Of a stretch of 64,000 bases of DNA, positions 33,375 to 42,130 are shown piece after piece. Position 1 is the first letter of the stretch, and each line of letters opens with the position of its first letter. Source of the stretch: JBAVVD01 sp049697115 (GTDB taxonomy: Bacteria; Acidobacteriota; Aminicenantia; Aminicenantales; UBA4085); NCBI GenBank assembly GCA_049697115.1, contig JBAVVD010000007.1:1-64000 (forward strand), given 5' to 3'. Under the pieces are notes generated by a model. It worked only from the letters and a program-made list of their open reading frames with translations. It was not told the DNA's origin and searched no databases. Made by a program: the position numbers and the translations under genes.

Positions 33375-34322
33375 ATGATAGAAGTGAGCGGTCAAGTATC
33401 CGCCGTTAAAAAATGGATCGTTGCCGCCCGGCCTTGGGCTCTACCGGCTTCGACCATGCCTGTAATCTTTGGAACCTCCCTGGCCGTTGTCATCGGAAAG
33501 GCTTCTCTCGATGGCGTTCGTTTTCTTCTGGCCTTTCTCGCCATGGTCATTCTCCATACGGCCGCCAACATGCGTAGCGATGTGTTTGACTTCAAGCGCG
33601 GCCTGGACAGGGATGTCACTCCTGTCAGCGGCGCCATTGTCAGAGGCTGGCTTTCGCCGAAAGCGGTGGCTGCAGGAGCCTCTGTATTGTTTGTCGTGGG
33701 AACGGCCATAGGCCTGATTCTCGTCTGGATGACGGGACCGGCCCTGCTCGTCGTCGGCGTCATCGGCATGGCTATCGGTGTGTTTTATCCCACACTTAAA
33801 TATCATGCCCTTGGGGATTTGGCCGTTTTTTTAAACTTCGGAATTCTCGGCTCTCTGGGAGCATGGATTGTTCAGGCGGGACGGTTTTCCTGGATTCCCG
33901 TTATCTGGACCATCCCGATGGCCATGCTTGTCAGCGCGATTCTCCATGCCAACAACTGGAGGGATTCGGTTTCGGATGCGGAAAGAAAGATTACGACCAT
34001 GGCCCTCCTGCTTAAAGACAGGGGAGCGCTTTTTTATTACGGATTCCTCATCTTCGGGCCCTTTGGGCTGGTATTCGCTCTGGCGCTCATTCCGAGGCTC
34101 GTTTCCGATTCTCTCAAGTCCATGCCGCTGACTTTTGTCATAGTTCTGCTGGCGCTTCCCCAGGCCATAAAACTCTGGAGGCGGGCCGTCCGCCGGCATG
34201 CGCCGCGGCATCCTCTGGATTTTGTCGTTCTTGACGGCGCCACGTCCCAGTTCAATCTGGTCTTCGGGCTGTTATGCACGGCCGCTCTCTGGCTTCGATT
34301 TATTTTAAACTTATTTGTTTAA
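33375..34322 (+). CDS. menA: UbiA-family prenyltransferase, probably MenA
   Basis: The 315-residue membrane protein has eight to nine helices and both Asp-rich motifs. The first is NMRSDVFDFKRGLDRDVTPV, the second NNWRDSVSDAERKITTMA. These place it near MenA, which joins 1,4-dihydroxy-2-naphthoate to a polyprenyl diphosphate in menaquinone synthesis. An N-terminal AARPWALPASTMPVI segment is also typical. GGAGGAGGGAC precedes the ATG. The next genes encode a quinone-reactive cytochrome b and Fe-S protein, which supports a menaquinone role. Other UbiA members cannot be excluded. Confidence 0.85.
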   Translation: MIEVSGQVSAVKKWIVAARPWALPASTMPVIFGTSLAVVIGKASLDGVRFLLAFLAMVILHTAANMRSDVFDFKRGLDRDVTPVSGAIVRGWLSPKAVAAGASVLFVVGTAIGLILVWMTGPALLVVGVIGMAIGVFYPTLKYHALGDLAVFLNFGILGSLGAWIVQAGRFSWIPVIWTIPMAMLVSAILHANNWRDSVSDAERKITTMALLLKDRGALFYYGFLIFGPFGLVFALALIPRLVSDSLKSMPLTFVIVLLALPQAIKLWRRAVRRHAPRHPLDFVVLDGATSQFNLVFGLLCTAALWLRFILNLFV

Positions 34323-34449
34323 ATCAAAATTGAATAATTGGGAACACAATACTCATTTCCCCAATTTACATTTATAGTATAATAACGCTTAAACAAATTC
34401 TGCTGTGCCCCAAGGAAAATCAAAATTCACGGCCGGATGAGAAGGATAA

Positions 34450-35151
34450 ATGAGTAATTTTCTGCATGTCCTGGAGAATGAAGTTCAAATCGCCGCCCTG
34501 ATTTTTATGGGAACGGTCTATGTCTTTCGCCTCATCTGGCTGTTCAGATTCAGTTTCCAGAAAGAGAGAACCTATCCGGCGGGAGACGAGAGAGCCGGCA
34601 TTTTCTATTCCCTGATGAATGTCGCCATGCCCTCGGCCATGGAGTCCACCCGAAGAAAGCGCGGATTTTATGCCCAGTTTGTCATTTTTCATGTCGGGGT
34701 GGCGGCGGCCATCAGCGCCACGTTCATCATTCCGTACGGACCCGCCCTTTTTGAAGTCGCGATCGCCGTCTGGCTTTTCCGGATCGTCATTGGAGCGGCT
34801 TTGATCGTCGGCCTGATGCGGCTTTTCCGGCGGATCAAGAATCCGGCCGTTCGGCTCATCAGCACAGCGGACGACTATTTTTCGTTGAGTCTGATGATTC
34901 TCTTTTTTGCCGCCGGTTTTCTGGCTGTTTCGAACGACTATCAAAACGCCGAATGGCCGCTGGTTCTGTTTTTTGCTCTGACCGTCTTTTTTCTCGTCTA
35001 TGTTCCTTTCTCCAAGATCTGTCATTATCTTTACTATCCATTCCTGCGGTTTTTTCTGGGAAAGACGATGGGCCACCGGGGCACTTTTCCGCCGAGGCAC
35101 AAGCGTGAACAGGACGCTGAATACACGGAGCCTTCCTCCCATGCGTATTAG
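34450..35151 (+). CDS. NarI/HdrE-like membrane cytochrome b subunit
   Basis: The 233-residue integral membrane protein has five helices of the NarI/DsrM/HdrE family. Histidines suited as haem b ligands are seen in FVIFHVGVAAAI and KICHYLYYPFLR. It would oxidise menaquinol, or reduce menaquinone, in the membrane. Electrons would pass to or from the Fe-S subunit encoded 26 nt downstream. AGAAGGATAA lies before the ATG. The tail (GTFPPRHKREQDAEY) is charged and cytoplasmic. Confidence 0.82.
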   Translation: MSNFLHVLENEVQIAALIFMGTVYVFRLIWLFRFSFQKERTYPAGDERAGIFYSLMNVAMPSAMESTRRKRGFYAQFVIFHVGVAAAISATFIIPYGPALFEVAIAVWLFRIVIGAALIVGLMRLFRRIKNPAVRLISTADDYFSLSLMILFFAAGFLAVSNDYQNAEWPLVLFFALTVFFLVYVPFSKICHYLYYPFLRFFLGKTMGHRGTFPPRHKREQDAEYTEPSSHAY

Positions 35152-35177
35152 GCAGATGGCGTTTGCGGATTCTGCCC

Positions 35178-36623
35178 ATGAGGGCCTGCCAGTGGAGAAC
35201 TGATTTGGGCCGAGAAAAAGTGGATACCGACAAAGTTCTGAATTCTCCCCTGGAAACCGCGTCCCAGGAGAAGGCCCGGCGGGATCAGCTGGGCAGCGTC
35301 GTCGGCGGAAAGCTCAAACTCTATGATCCTCAGGCGGATAACATTAAAAAGCTGCTCGACCTTCTCAGCCGGAGAATCAACCGGTTTTTAGCGGTCTCCA
35401 TGCTGGGCTGTGTTCACTGCGGATTGTGCGCGGAAGCCTGCCATTATTCCCTGGCCCGGCCGGATGACCCGAAAATGACTCCGGCCTATAAGGCGGACCA
35501 GGTCCGGCGCATATTCAAAAGACATTTGGACTGGACCGGACGGATTATTCCCTGGTGGGTCCATGCCCGATACCCGGCGGATGATGCTGATCTCAACCGT
35601 CTGAAAAACATCGTCTTCGGAATGTGCAGCGGGTGCCGGCGGTGCACTCTGAACTGTCCGATGGGAGTGGATACGGCTTCAATCATCCGGTTTGCCCGCG
35701 GGCTTCTCACCGAACTGGGAATAGTCCCGGAGGGCGTATTCAATGTGAGCCGCGACCAATGGGAGACCGGGAATCAGATGGCTGTCACGGAGCAGGATTA
35801 TCTGGAAACCCTGGAATGGATGGAAGAAGAGGTGCGGGCCGAGCTTCAGGATGCGAATGTCAAAATCCCGGTGGACCAAACAGGCTGCGATTTCATGTAT
35901 GCCATCAATCCGAGAGAGGTCAAGTTCGATCCGCGCTCCATAGCCAATGCGGCTAAAGTCTTCCATTTGGCCGGCGAGAAATGGACTCTGCCCAAATGGG
36001 GTTGGGACCAGACCAATTTCGGTCTCTTTTCAGGCGACGATAATTTGGGCGGATATTCGGCCAGAAATGTCTATGAGGCGGCGGTCCGGCTGAAAGCCAA
36101 ACGCCTTGTCATCTCCGAATGCGGCCACGGCTACCGCTCCACCCGCTGGGAAGGCTATAACTGGGCGGATTTCAGCCAGAACCTGCCGGCCGAGTCCGTT
36201 GTCGTCACCCTCATACGCTACATCCAGGAGGGCCGCATTCGCGTGGACCCCTCAAAAAATCCGGATCCGGTCACTTTCCATGATTCCTGCAACATTGCCC
36301 GCTCCGGAGACCTGACCGAGGAGCCGCGCCGGGTGCTCCGGCGGGTCTGCGCGGACTTCCGCGAGATGCATCCCAACCGCACAGAGAATTTTTGCTGCAC
36401 CGGAGGGGGCGGCCTTCTCTCCATGGCCGAGTACCGGCCGCTGCGCCTCGAGGTGGCCAAAATCAAAGCCGACCAGCTCAAAGCCACAGGCGCCAAATCA
36501 GTCTGCACCATGTGCCACAACTGCGTGGACGGACTGACGGATGTCATCAAGCACTACGCATTGAACATGAAAGTGGTTCAGATTTTGGACCTTGTGGCCG
36601 GGGCATTGGTTCTGCCTGAATAA
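35178..36623 (+). CDS. HdrD/DsrK-like Fe-S (CCG-domain) subunit
   Basis: The protein is about 481 residues. Two [4Fe-4S] motifs are CVHCGLCAEAC and CSGCRRCTLNCP (about residues 78-150). C-terminal cysteine-rich CCG segments are HDSCNIARSG, FCCTGGGGLLSM and CTMCHNCVDGL, the latter like the site that binds the unusual cluster in heterodisulfide reductases. It is related to HdrD, DsrK and TmcB. With the NarI-like subunit it makes a two-gene menaquinone:thiol/disulfide oxidoreductase. The substrate is unknown, and no dsrAB is near. The start is uncertain: TTG 35163, ATG 35178 and GTG 35220 are all in frame. Confidence 0.88.
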   Translation: MRACQWRTDLGREKVDTDKVLNSPLETASQEKARRDQLGSVVGGKLKLYDPQADNIKKLLDLLSRRINRFLAVSMLGCVHCGLCAEACHYSLARPDDPKMTPAYKADQVRRIFKRHLDWTGRIIPWWVHARYPADDADLNRLKNIVFGMCSGCRRCTLNCPMGVDTASIIRFARGLLTELGIVPEGVFNVSRDQWETGNQMAVTEQDYLETLEWMEEEVRAELQDANVKIPVDQTGCDFMYAINPREVKFDPRSIANAAKVFHLAGEKWTLPKWGWDQTNFGLFSGDDNLGGYSARNVYEAAVRLKAKRLVISECGHGYRSTRWEGYNWADFSQNLPAESVVVTLIRYIQEGRIRVDPSKNPDPVTFHDSCNIARSGDLTEEPRRVLRRVCADFREMHPNRTENFCCTGGGGLLSMAEYRPLRLEVAKIKADQLKATGAKSVCTMCHNCVDGLTDVIKHYALNMKVVQILDLVAGALVLPE

Positions 36624-36778
36624 ACCGGCGGCATGTGCTCCTCCAGGCAATAAAAAAAGCGACAGTGAGCTTGCCTGTCTCCGGTCATTCCGGGAATAAG
36701 GTCTATACTTAAAGCCTCACTTTTAATTACAATACAATTGTGGAAACCAATAATGTTTTTAAAGTGTTCATTTTTCAA

Positions 36779-36811
36779 GCCGGCCGGAGATAGGGATTTT
36801 TTCTCGCTGGC
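36779..36811 (+). promoter_or_regulatory. leader hairpin related to the GCCGGC..GGAGA elements (copy 3)
   Basis: GCCGGC (36779-36784) can pair with GCTGGC (36806-36811), one G-T pair included, around a loop that starts CGGAGA. It shares the GCCGGCnGGAGA word with the elements at 24896 and 29986 but is shorter. It lies directly before the AAGGAGG ribosome-binding site of the HlyD-like gene, so folding could affect translation. Confidence 0.35.
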
Positions 36812-36827
36812 ATAAGGAGGCGGAGTC

Positions 36828-37838
36828 ATGACTGACCATATTGGCGGTTTGCCCGATGGGGCGCGATTCTTTGTCCTTGGAGTTTTGGCTTTTTTGGCGC
36901 TTTCTTCTTGCCGCAGCGCAACCGGCCTTAATGAGATCACGGCTTCCGGAACGATCGAAGCCGTGGAAGTCGATGTGGCCTCTAAGGCAAGCGGTCAGGT
37001 CCAAAAGATTCTGGTTGACCTGGGAATGCCGGTCAAGGAGGGCGATATCCTGGCGCTCGTTGACCATTCCACATTTGACATCCAGCTCCGACAGGCGGAG
37101 GCCGGAGTGAAACTGGCCGAAGCCCAGCTTGAGCTTCTCCTCAAGGGCGCCCGATCCGAGGATATTTATCAGGCGGAACAGATATTGAGGCAGGCCGAAA
37201 TCAACTTAAAAACAGCGGATGAGGATGCCGGGCGCCTGCGTGAGCTTGCCTCCAAAGGGAGCGCCACCCAGAAGCAGAAGGAGGATGCGGAGGCCCGCCT
37301 GGCTCTTGCCCAGGCCCAGTTCAACTCGGCCAGGGAGGCGCTGAAAAAGATCCGCGAGCTTGCCCGGCCCGAGGAGATCAAGGCCGCCAGGGCCCGTCTC
37401 AGCCAGGCGAATGCCTCTGTGGATTTATTGAAAAAGACGATTGCCGACTGCACGATTGTTTCCCCGGTCCGCGGGGTGGTGACCCAAAAAATCGTTGAGG
37501 AAGGGGAGCTGGTCGCCCAGGGCACAACAGTGGTCACCATTTCCAAGCTGGATAAAGTCCATTTGATTATCTATGTCTCGGAGAAGGACCTCGGGAGAGT
37601 GACGCTCGGGCAGCCGGCCGAAGTCCGCATTGATTCCTATCCGGCGAGGGTATTTCCGGGGCGGGTCATCTTTGTTTCCCCTGAGGCCCAATTCACGCCG
37701 AAGAATATTCAAACCAAGGAGGACCGGGTCAAGCTTGTCTTTGGCATGAAGATTGAAATTGAAAACCGCGAGGGCATCCTCAAAGCGGGAATGCCGGCGG
37801 ATGCCACCCTCAAGACGGACGAGACATTGGCCCGGTGA
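36828..37838 (+). CDS. HlyD-family periplasmic adaptor lipoprotein of ABC exporter
   Basis: A 336-residue membrane-fusion protein. The signal sequence ends in a lipobox-like LALSSC, so it is probably a lipoprotein. A biotinyl-lipoyl-like half (ASGTIEAVEVDVASKASGQV) leads to a long alpha-helical hairpin (about 75-200; AEAQLELLLKGARSEDIYQA and EARLALAQAQFNSAREALKK). The second lipoyl half is ADCTIVSPVRGVVTQKIVEE, followed by the beta-barrel. It bridges the ABC pump below to the outer membrane. First gene of a five-gene set (HlyD, two ATPases, two ABC-2 permeases) similar to YbhGFSR. AAGGAGGCGG precedes the ATG. Confidence 0.9.
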   Translation: MTDHIGGLPDGARFFVLGVLAFLALSSCRSATGLNEITASGTIEAVEVDVASKASGQVQKILVDLGMPVKEGDILALVDHSTFDIQLRQAEAGVKLAEAQLELLLKGARSEDIYQAEQILRQAEINLKTADEDAGRLRELASKGSATQKQKEDAEARLALAQAQFNSAREALKKIRELARPEEIKAARARLSQANASVDLLKKTIADCTIVSPVRGVVTQKIVEEGELVAQGTTVVTISKLDKVHLIIYVSEKDLGRVTLGQPAEVRIDSYPARVFPGRVIFVSPEAQFTPKNIQTKEDRVKLVFGMKIEIENREGILKAGMPADATLKTDETLAR

Positions 37839-37854
37839 AGAAAGGGAAATCCTG

Positions 37855-38826
37855 ATGAGCTTTCCCGCCGTTGAGACGCGGGGATTGACGAAATATTTTA
37901 AAGACCTCCCGGCCGTCCGCAATTTGAACCTGACCATTCCGCCGGGAGAGATGTTTGGCCTTGTCGGTCCGGACGGAGCGGGAAAAACCACGACCATTCG
38001 CATGCTCTGCGGTGTCATCCGGCCCACCTCCGGAGCGGCCCGAATACTGGGATTTGACCTGAACACTCAAAGCGAACAGGTCAAACAGAACATCGGCTAC
38101 CTCTCCCAGAAGTTCAGCCTTTACGGCGATTTGACTGTGGATGAGAACATCGAGTTTTTTGCCGAGGTCCACAGTGTGAAAGACTTCCGGAAGCGCCGCG
38201 AAGAACTTCTTGAATTCACGCGGCTGGCCCCTTTCCGCCGGCGGCTGGCCGACCGGCTGTCCGGAGGAATGAGACAGAAGCTGGCCCTGGCCTGCACGCT
38301 CGTCCACACGCCCCGGGTGATTTTTCTCGATGAGCCGACCACAGGCGTGGACCCCGTCTCGCGCCGGGACTTCTGGAAAATTCTCTCCCATCTTCTCAAG
38401 GAGGGAATCACGATTTTCATGACAACTCCTTACATGGATGAGGCGGAGCGGTGCGCGCGGGTCGGCCTGATGGACCGCGGGGTCCTCCTGGTGATGGACA
38501 CCCCTTCGCACATCAAGTCTTTAATGAAAGGGACAATCATCGAGATTGTCTGTGAGAAAACCCGCCTGGCCTTCCATGTTTTGAAGAAAACAGCGGCGGC
38601 CCTTGAAGTGCAGATTTTCGGGGACCGGCTGAATGTGATCGTTGAGGACAGGGAAAGGGATTTGCCGCTTATTCAGGCCGGGCTCCGGAAAGAAAAAATT
38701 GAAGTCGTCCATGCGCGCGTCATTCCTCCTTCGCTGGAAACTGTCTTTATTTCGCTCACGAAATCCCCGGATAGGGAGGAACGCCCTGCGCCGCCTGAAA
38801 TTCTTTCCAGGAATGCGCCGAAGTGA
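37855..38826 (+). CDS. ABC exporter ATPase A
   Basis: The 323-residue ATPase has Walker A GPDGAGKTTT, signature LSGGMRQKLALA, and Walker B VIFLDEPTTGVDP. The H-loop reads MTTPYMDEAE with Pro where His is normal, so its own nucleotide site is probably inactive. The C-terminal 90 residues form the regulatory extension seen in DrrA-type ATPases. ATG 37855 is chosen because AGAAAGGGAAA precedes it, right after the HlyD stop (16 nt gap). It likely pairs with ATPase B as a heterodimer. Confidence 0.92.
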   Translation: MSFPAVETRGLTKYFKDLPAVRNLNLTIPPGEMFGLVGPDGAGKTTTIRMLCGVIRPTSGAARILGFDLNTQSEQVKQNIGYLSQKFSLYGDLTVDENIEFFAEVHSVKDFRKRREELLEFTRLAPFRRRLADRLSGGMRQKLALACTLVHTPRVIFLDEPTTGVDPVSRRDFWKILSHLLKEGITIFMTTPYMDEAERCARVGLMDRGVLLVMDTPSHIKSLMKGTIIEIVCEKTRLAFHVLKKTAAALEVQIFGDRLNVIVEDRERDLPLIQAGLRKEKIEVVHARVIPPSLETVFISLTKSPDREERPAPPEILSRNAPK

Positions 38827-38865
38827 GGCCCGTCTGGATTTTGACAGGAGAAAGGAGCACGGGCA

Positions 38866-39810
38866 ATGCCCGAGTACTCGATTGAAGTGAAAGGCCTGAC
38901 CCGGAAGTTCGGACCATTCACGGCTGTGGACAACGTGAGTTTCCGCGTGAAGAAGGGAGACATCTTCGGATTTCTGGGCGCCAACGGCGCAGGCAAATCC
39001 ACGACGATCCGCATGTTGTGCGCCCTGCTGACACCGACTTCAGGCACGGCCCGCGTGGGAGGTTTCGACATTAACGCCCAGCCGGAAAAGGTCAAGGAGC
39101 ACATCGGGTACATGTCCCAAAAATTTTCTCTCTATGACGACCTCACCGTGGAGGAAAATATTGTCTTTTTCGGCGGGATCTACGGCCTCTCCGGAGCTTC
39201 CCTCAGGGCAAGGATGTCCTGGGTGCTGGAAATGGCCGGCCTCAAAGGCCGGGAAAAAAGCCTGGCCCGCGAGCTCTCCGCAGGCTGGAAACAGCGCCTG
39301 GCCCTTGGGTGTGCCGTTCTCCATGAGCCGGAGATCGTCTTTCTCGATGAGCCGACAGGAGGGGTGGACCCTGTTTCGCGGCGGAGATTCTGGGAGTTGA
39401 TTAACCGCCTGTCCGAACAGGGCGTCTCCATTTTTGTCACCACCCACTATCTGGACGAAGCCGAATACTGCAATGACATCCGGTTCATCCATGCGGGAAA
39501 ACTGGTCGCTGAAGGAAGCCCGCAGGAACTCAAGGAAAAATATCTCACACATCCCATTCTGGAGGTGGAATGCGAGAACGCCGTCGATGCCATGGAAATT
39601 CTTCAAGGGGAAGATTGGGTGCTGGAGACGTCCATCTTCGGCACGTCTCTTCATGTCGGCGTGGAGGATGAAGAGAGCGGGCGGGCGCGGATAAACGCGC
39701 TGCTCGCCGGCAGGAAGATTCCTATGAAGCGCATCGACAGAATCATGCCTTCCCTTGAAGATGTGTTCATTCACCAGATAGAAAGGCAGTCCAGAGGCCC
39801 CGAGGCCTGA
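38866..39810 (+). CDS. ABC exporter ATPase B
   Basis: The 314-residue ATPase has Walker A GANGAGKSTT, Walker B IVFLDEPTGGVDP and a normal H-loop VTTHYLDEAE. The signature is LSAGWKQRL instead of LSGGQ. Combined with ATPase A (normal signature, missing H-loop His), the two sites of a heterodimer would be unequal: one canonical, one degenerate. A C-terminal regulatory extension follows residue 220. AAAGGAG precedes the ATG by about 9 nt, 39 nt after the previous stop. Confidence 0.92.
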   Translation: MPEYSIEVKGLTRKFGPFTAVDNVSFRVKKGDIFGFLGANGAGKSTTIRMLCALLTPTSGTARVGGFDINAQPEKVKEHIGYMSQKFSLYDDLTVEENIVFFGGIYGLSGASLRARMSWVLEMAGLKGREKSLARELSAGWKQRLALGCAVLHEPEIVFLDEPTGGVDPVSRRRFWELINRLSEQGVSIFVTTHYLDEAEYCNDIRFIHAGKLVAEGSPQELKEKYLTHPILEVECENAVDAMEILQGEDWVLETSIFGTSLHVGVEDEESGRARINALLAGRKIPMKRIDRIMPSLEDVFIHQIERQSRGPEA

Positions 39811-39827
39811 ATCAGAGGAAAGGGAAA

Positions 39828-40970
39828 ATGCCCGGCCGGATTACGCCCATCGTCAAGAAAGAGCTGAGGCAGATTGTCCGGGACGAGCGGACGCTGATTC
39901 TGCTGTTGATCGTTCCGGCATTTCTGCTTCTGATGTACGGGTATGCTTTAAACTTCGACGTCAAGCATGTGGGGCTGGCGGTTCTGGACCTTGACAAAAG
40001 TCCGGACAGCCGGGATTTTATCGGCGCTTTTCTTCGCACCGAATACTTTGATTTGAAGTTTGATCTCCGGAACGAGTCTGAGGTCGGGCCTCTCCTGGAT
40101 GACGGGAAGGTCAGCGCGGCCATGGTCATCCCTCTGAATTTTTCCAGAAGCTTGAAGGCCGGGAAGACGGCTTCCCTCCAGTTCATCGTTGACGGCTCCA
40201 ACGCCAGCTCGGCCAGCACAGTGGTCGGCTACGTCAATGCCATCACCCGGAGCTACTCGGCAAAGGTGCAGGCCGCAATGCGGACGCGCCGGGGCCGGGA
40301 GTCCATTCTCCTGCCGGTCGATTTCCGGCCGCGGATTTGGTATAACCCGGAGCTTCAGAGCGCCCAATTTCTCATTCCAGGATTGATCGCGTTCATCCTC
40401 ATGGTCATTCTGGTCGTATCGACGGCCTTCGCGGTGGTCCGGGAGAAAGAGCGGGGGACGATGGAGCAGATTATCGTCTCTCCCATCCGGCCGATTGAGC
40501 TGATCGCAGGAAAGACGATTCCCTATATTGCGATCTCCCTCATTTCCTCGCACCTGGTGCTTCTGCTCGGCTACTTGTTGTTCGATGTTTCCATCAAAGG
40601 GAGCTATTTCTGGCTTCTGGCGGTCATGTTTCTCTTTTTGGTCGGCGGGCTTGGCATGGGGCTTCTCATCTCGACTTTTGCCCGAACCCAGCAGGTGGCC
40701 TTTATGCTGGCCATCCTCACCACTTTTTTACCCACGTTCTTACTTTCCGGATTCGTGTTTCCGATCCGGAATATGCCTCTTCCGATTCAGGCGTTCACCT
40801 ACCTCCTCCCCGCCAGGTATTTTCTCTCCGCCCTGAGGAGCATTATCCTGAAGGGAGCGGGATGGGAAGCGTTCTGGAACCAGATGCTTTTTCTGGCCGG
40901 CTTCGCTTTTCTTGTCATCAGTCTTGCCACGCTGAGGTTGAAGAGGTCGAAAGAAAAAGGAGAGGGATAG
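39828..40970 (+). CDS. ABC-2 type permease 1
   Basis: The 380-residue permease begins with a short cytoplasmic helix (IVKKELRQIVRDERTLILLL), then one membrane helix and a large periplasmic domain (about 45-175) with NPELQSAQFLIPGLIAFILM at its end. Five further helices follow, with KERGTMEQIIVSPIRPIELI as the coupling segment and FLPTFLLSGFVFPIRNMP near the C-terminus. This is the YhhJ/YbhS-like ABC-2 layout. It pairs with permease 2, encoded 17 nt downstream. Substrate unknown. Confidence 0.9.
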   Translation: MPGRITPIVKKELRQIVRDERTLILLLIVPAFLLLMYGYALNFDVKHVGLAVLDLDKSPDSRDFIGAFLRTEYFDLKFDLRNESEVGPLLDDGKVSAAMVIPLNFSRSLKAGKTASLQFIVDGSNASSASTVVGYVNAITRSYSAKVQAAMRTRRGRESILLPVDFRPRIWYNPELQSAQFLIPGLIAFILMVILVVSTAFAVVREKERGTMEQIIVSPIRPIELIAGKTIPYIAISLISSHLVLLLGYLLFDVSIKGSYFWLLAVMFLFLVGGLGMGLLISTFARTQQVAFMLAILTTFLPTFLLSGFVFPIRNMPLPIQAFTYLLPARYFLSALRSIILKGAGWEAFWNQMLFLAGFAFLVISLATLRLKRSKEKGEG

Positions 40971-40987
40971 ATGCCGGAGAGACGGCG

Positions 40988-42115
40988 ATGAGAGTCCTGC
41001 TCTTCATGATCAGAAAGGAATTTCTGCAGATCCGGCGGGACCGCCGCATGCTGCCCATCCTTTTCCTGGCGCCGGTCATTCAGCTCCTGATTCTCGGTTA
41101 TGCGGCCAACCTGGATGTCCGTGAGATCCCCGCGGTGGTCTGCGATATGGATCGGACGGCGGCGAGCCGGGATTTTCTGGCCCAGTTTTTCCATTCGGGC
41201 TATTTCACATGGAAAAGGACCGCGGACTCCCCCGGAGAAATTGACCGGTTCATCGAGAATGGGAAAGCCTCGGCGGCTTTTGTCATCCCCCGGGGATTCG
41301 GCGAAAGAGTGAAGGCGGGAAAGACGGCCCAGGTCCAGATGGTTGTGGACGGCGCCGAAAGCCAGGCCGCCGTGATCGGCCTGAACTATGCGGCGATGAT
41401 TGCGTCCGGTTATTCCCGTCGGGTCGTTTTGGACATGTTCAAGCGGTATTCCGGGCCGGGATTGAAGCCTGTCGAGATCAATCCGGAAATCCGGGTTTGG
41501 TACAATCCGGAACTCCGGAGCCGGAATTTCTTTGTCCCCGGCGTCCTCGCCCTTCTCCTCATGGTCATGACATTGATGCTGACCTCGATGGGGATTGTGA
41601 AGGAGAAAGAAGCGGGAACGATGGAGCAGTTGATCGTCACGCCCATCAAGCCGGGCGAGCTCATCCTGGGCAAGCTTCTGCCTTTTGTCCTGATCGGCCT
41701 TATGGATGTCGTGCTGATCGTCTGTGTGGCCCGCTTCTGGTTCAAGGTTCCGATCAAGGGGAATGTCCCCCTTCTTTTCGGGCTCAGCCTCATCTTCATG
41801 ACCACCACGCTCGGCCTGGGACTGTTCACTTCCACCATCTCCAGAAGCCAGCAGCAGGCGATGATGACGGCCGTCTTCTTCATGATGCCCATGATTTTGC
41901 TCTCCGGGTTTATTTTCCCAATCGAGAACATGCCCAGGATCATCCAGTATTTCACCTATATCATACCCCTCCGGTATTTTTTTGTGATTATCCGAGGATT
42001 GTTCCTCAAAGGCGTTGGAATTGGAATGCTCTGGGATGAAGCGCTGGTGCTTCTGGCCTTCGGGGCGGTCATTCTGGCGCTGAGCGCCCTCCGCTTTCAA
42101 AAGAAGCTGGGATGA
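40988..42115 (+). CDS. ABC-2 type permease 2
   Basis: The 375-residue permease has the same layout as permease 1: IRKEFLQIRRDRRMLPILFL at the start, a periplasmic domain, NPELRSRNFFVPGVLALLLM, the coupling segment KEAGTMEQLIVTPIKPGELI and MILLSGFIFPIENMPRIIQY near the end. The start is set at 40988, because the in-frame extension into permease 1 reads as nonsense protein. Last gene of the exporter operon. Confidence 0.9.
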   Translation: MRVLLFMIRKEFLQIRRDRRMLPILFLAPVIQLLILGYAANLDVREIPAVVCDMDRTAASRDFLAQFFHSGYFTWKRTADSPGEIDRFIENGKASAAFVIPRGFGERVKAGKTAQVQMVVDGAESQAAVIGLNYAAMIASGYSRRVVLDMFKRYSGPGLKPVEINPEIRVWYNPELRSRNFFVPGVLALLLMVMTLMLTSMGIVKEKEAGTMEQLIVTPIKPGELILGKLLPFVLIGLMDVVLIVCVARFWFKVPIKGNVPLLFGLSLIFMTTTLGLGLFTSTISRSQQQAMMTAVFFMMPMILLSGFIFPIENMPRIIQYFTYIIPLRYFFVIIRGLFLKGVGIGMLWDEALVLLAFGAVILALSALRFQKKLG

Positions 42116-42130
42116 GGATCACCTGTCATT

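Noticed and set aside
40799..42100. Minus-strand open frame of about 433 codons opposite the ABC-2 permeases
   Set aside because: It is highly charged, repeat-like nonsense opposite clear permease sequence.
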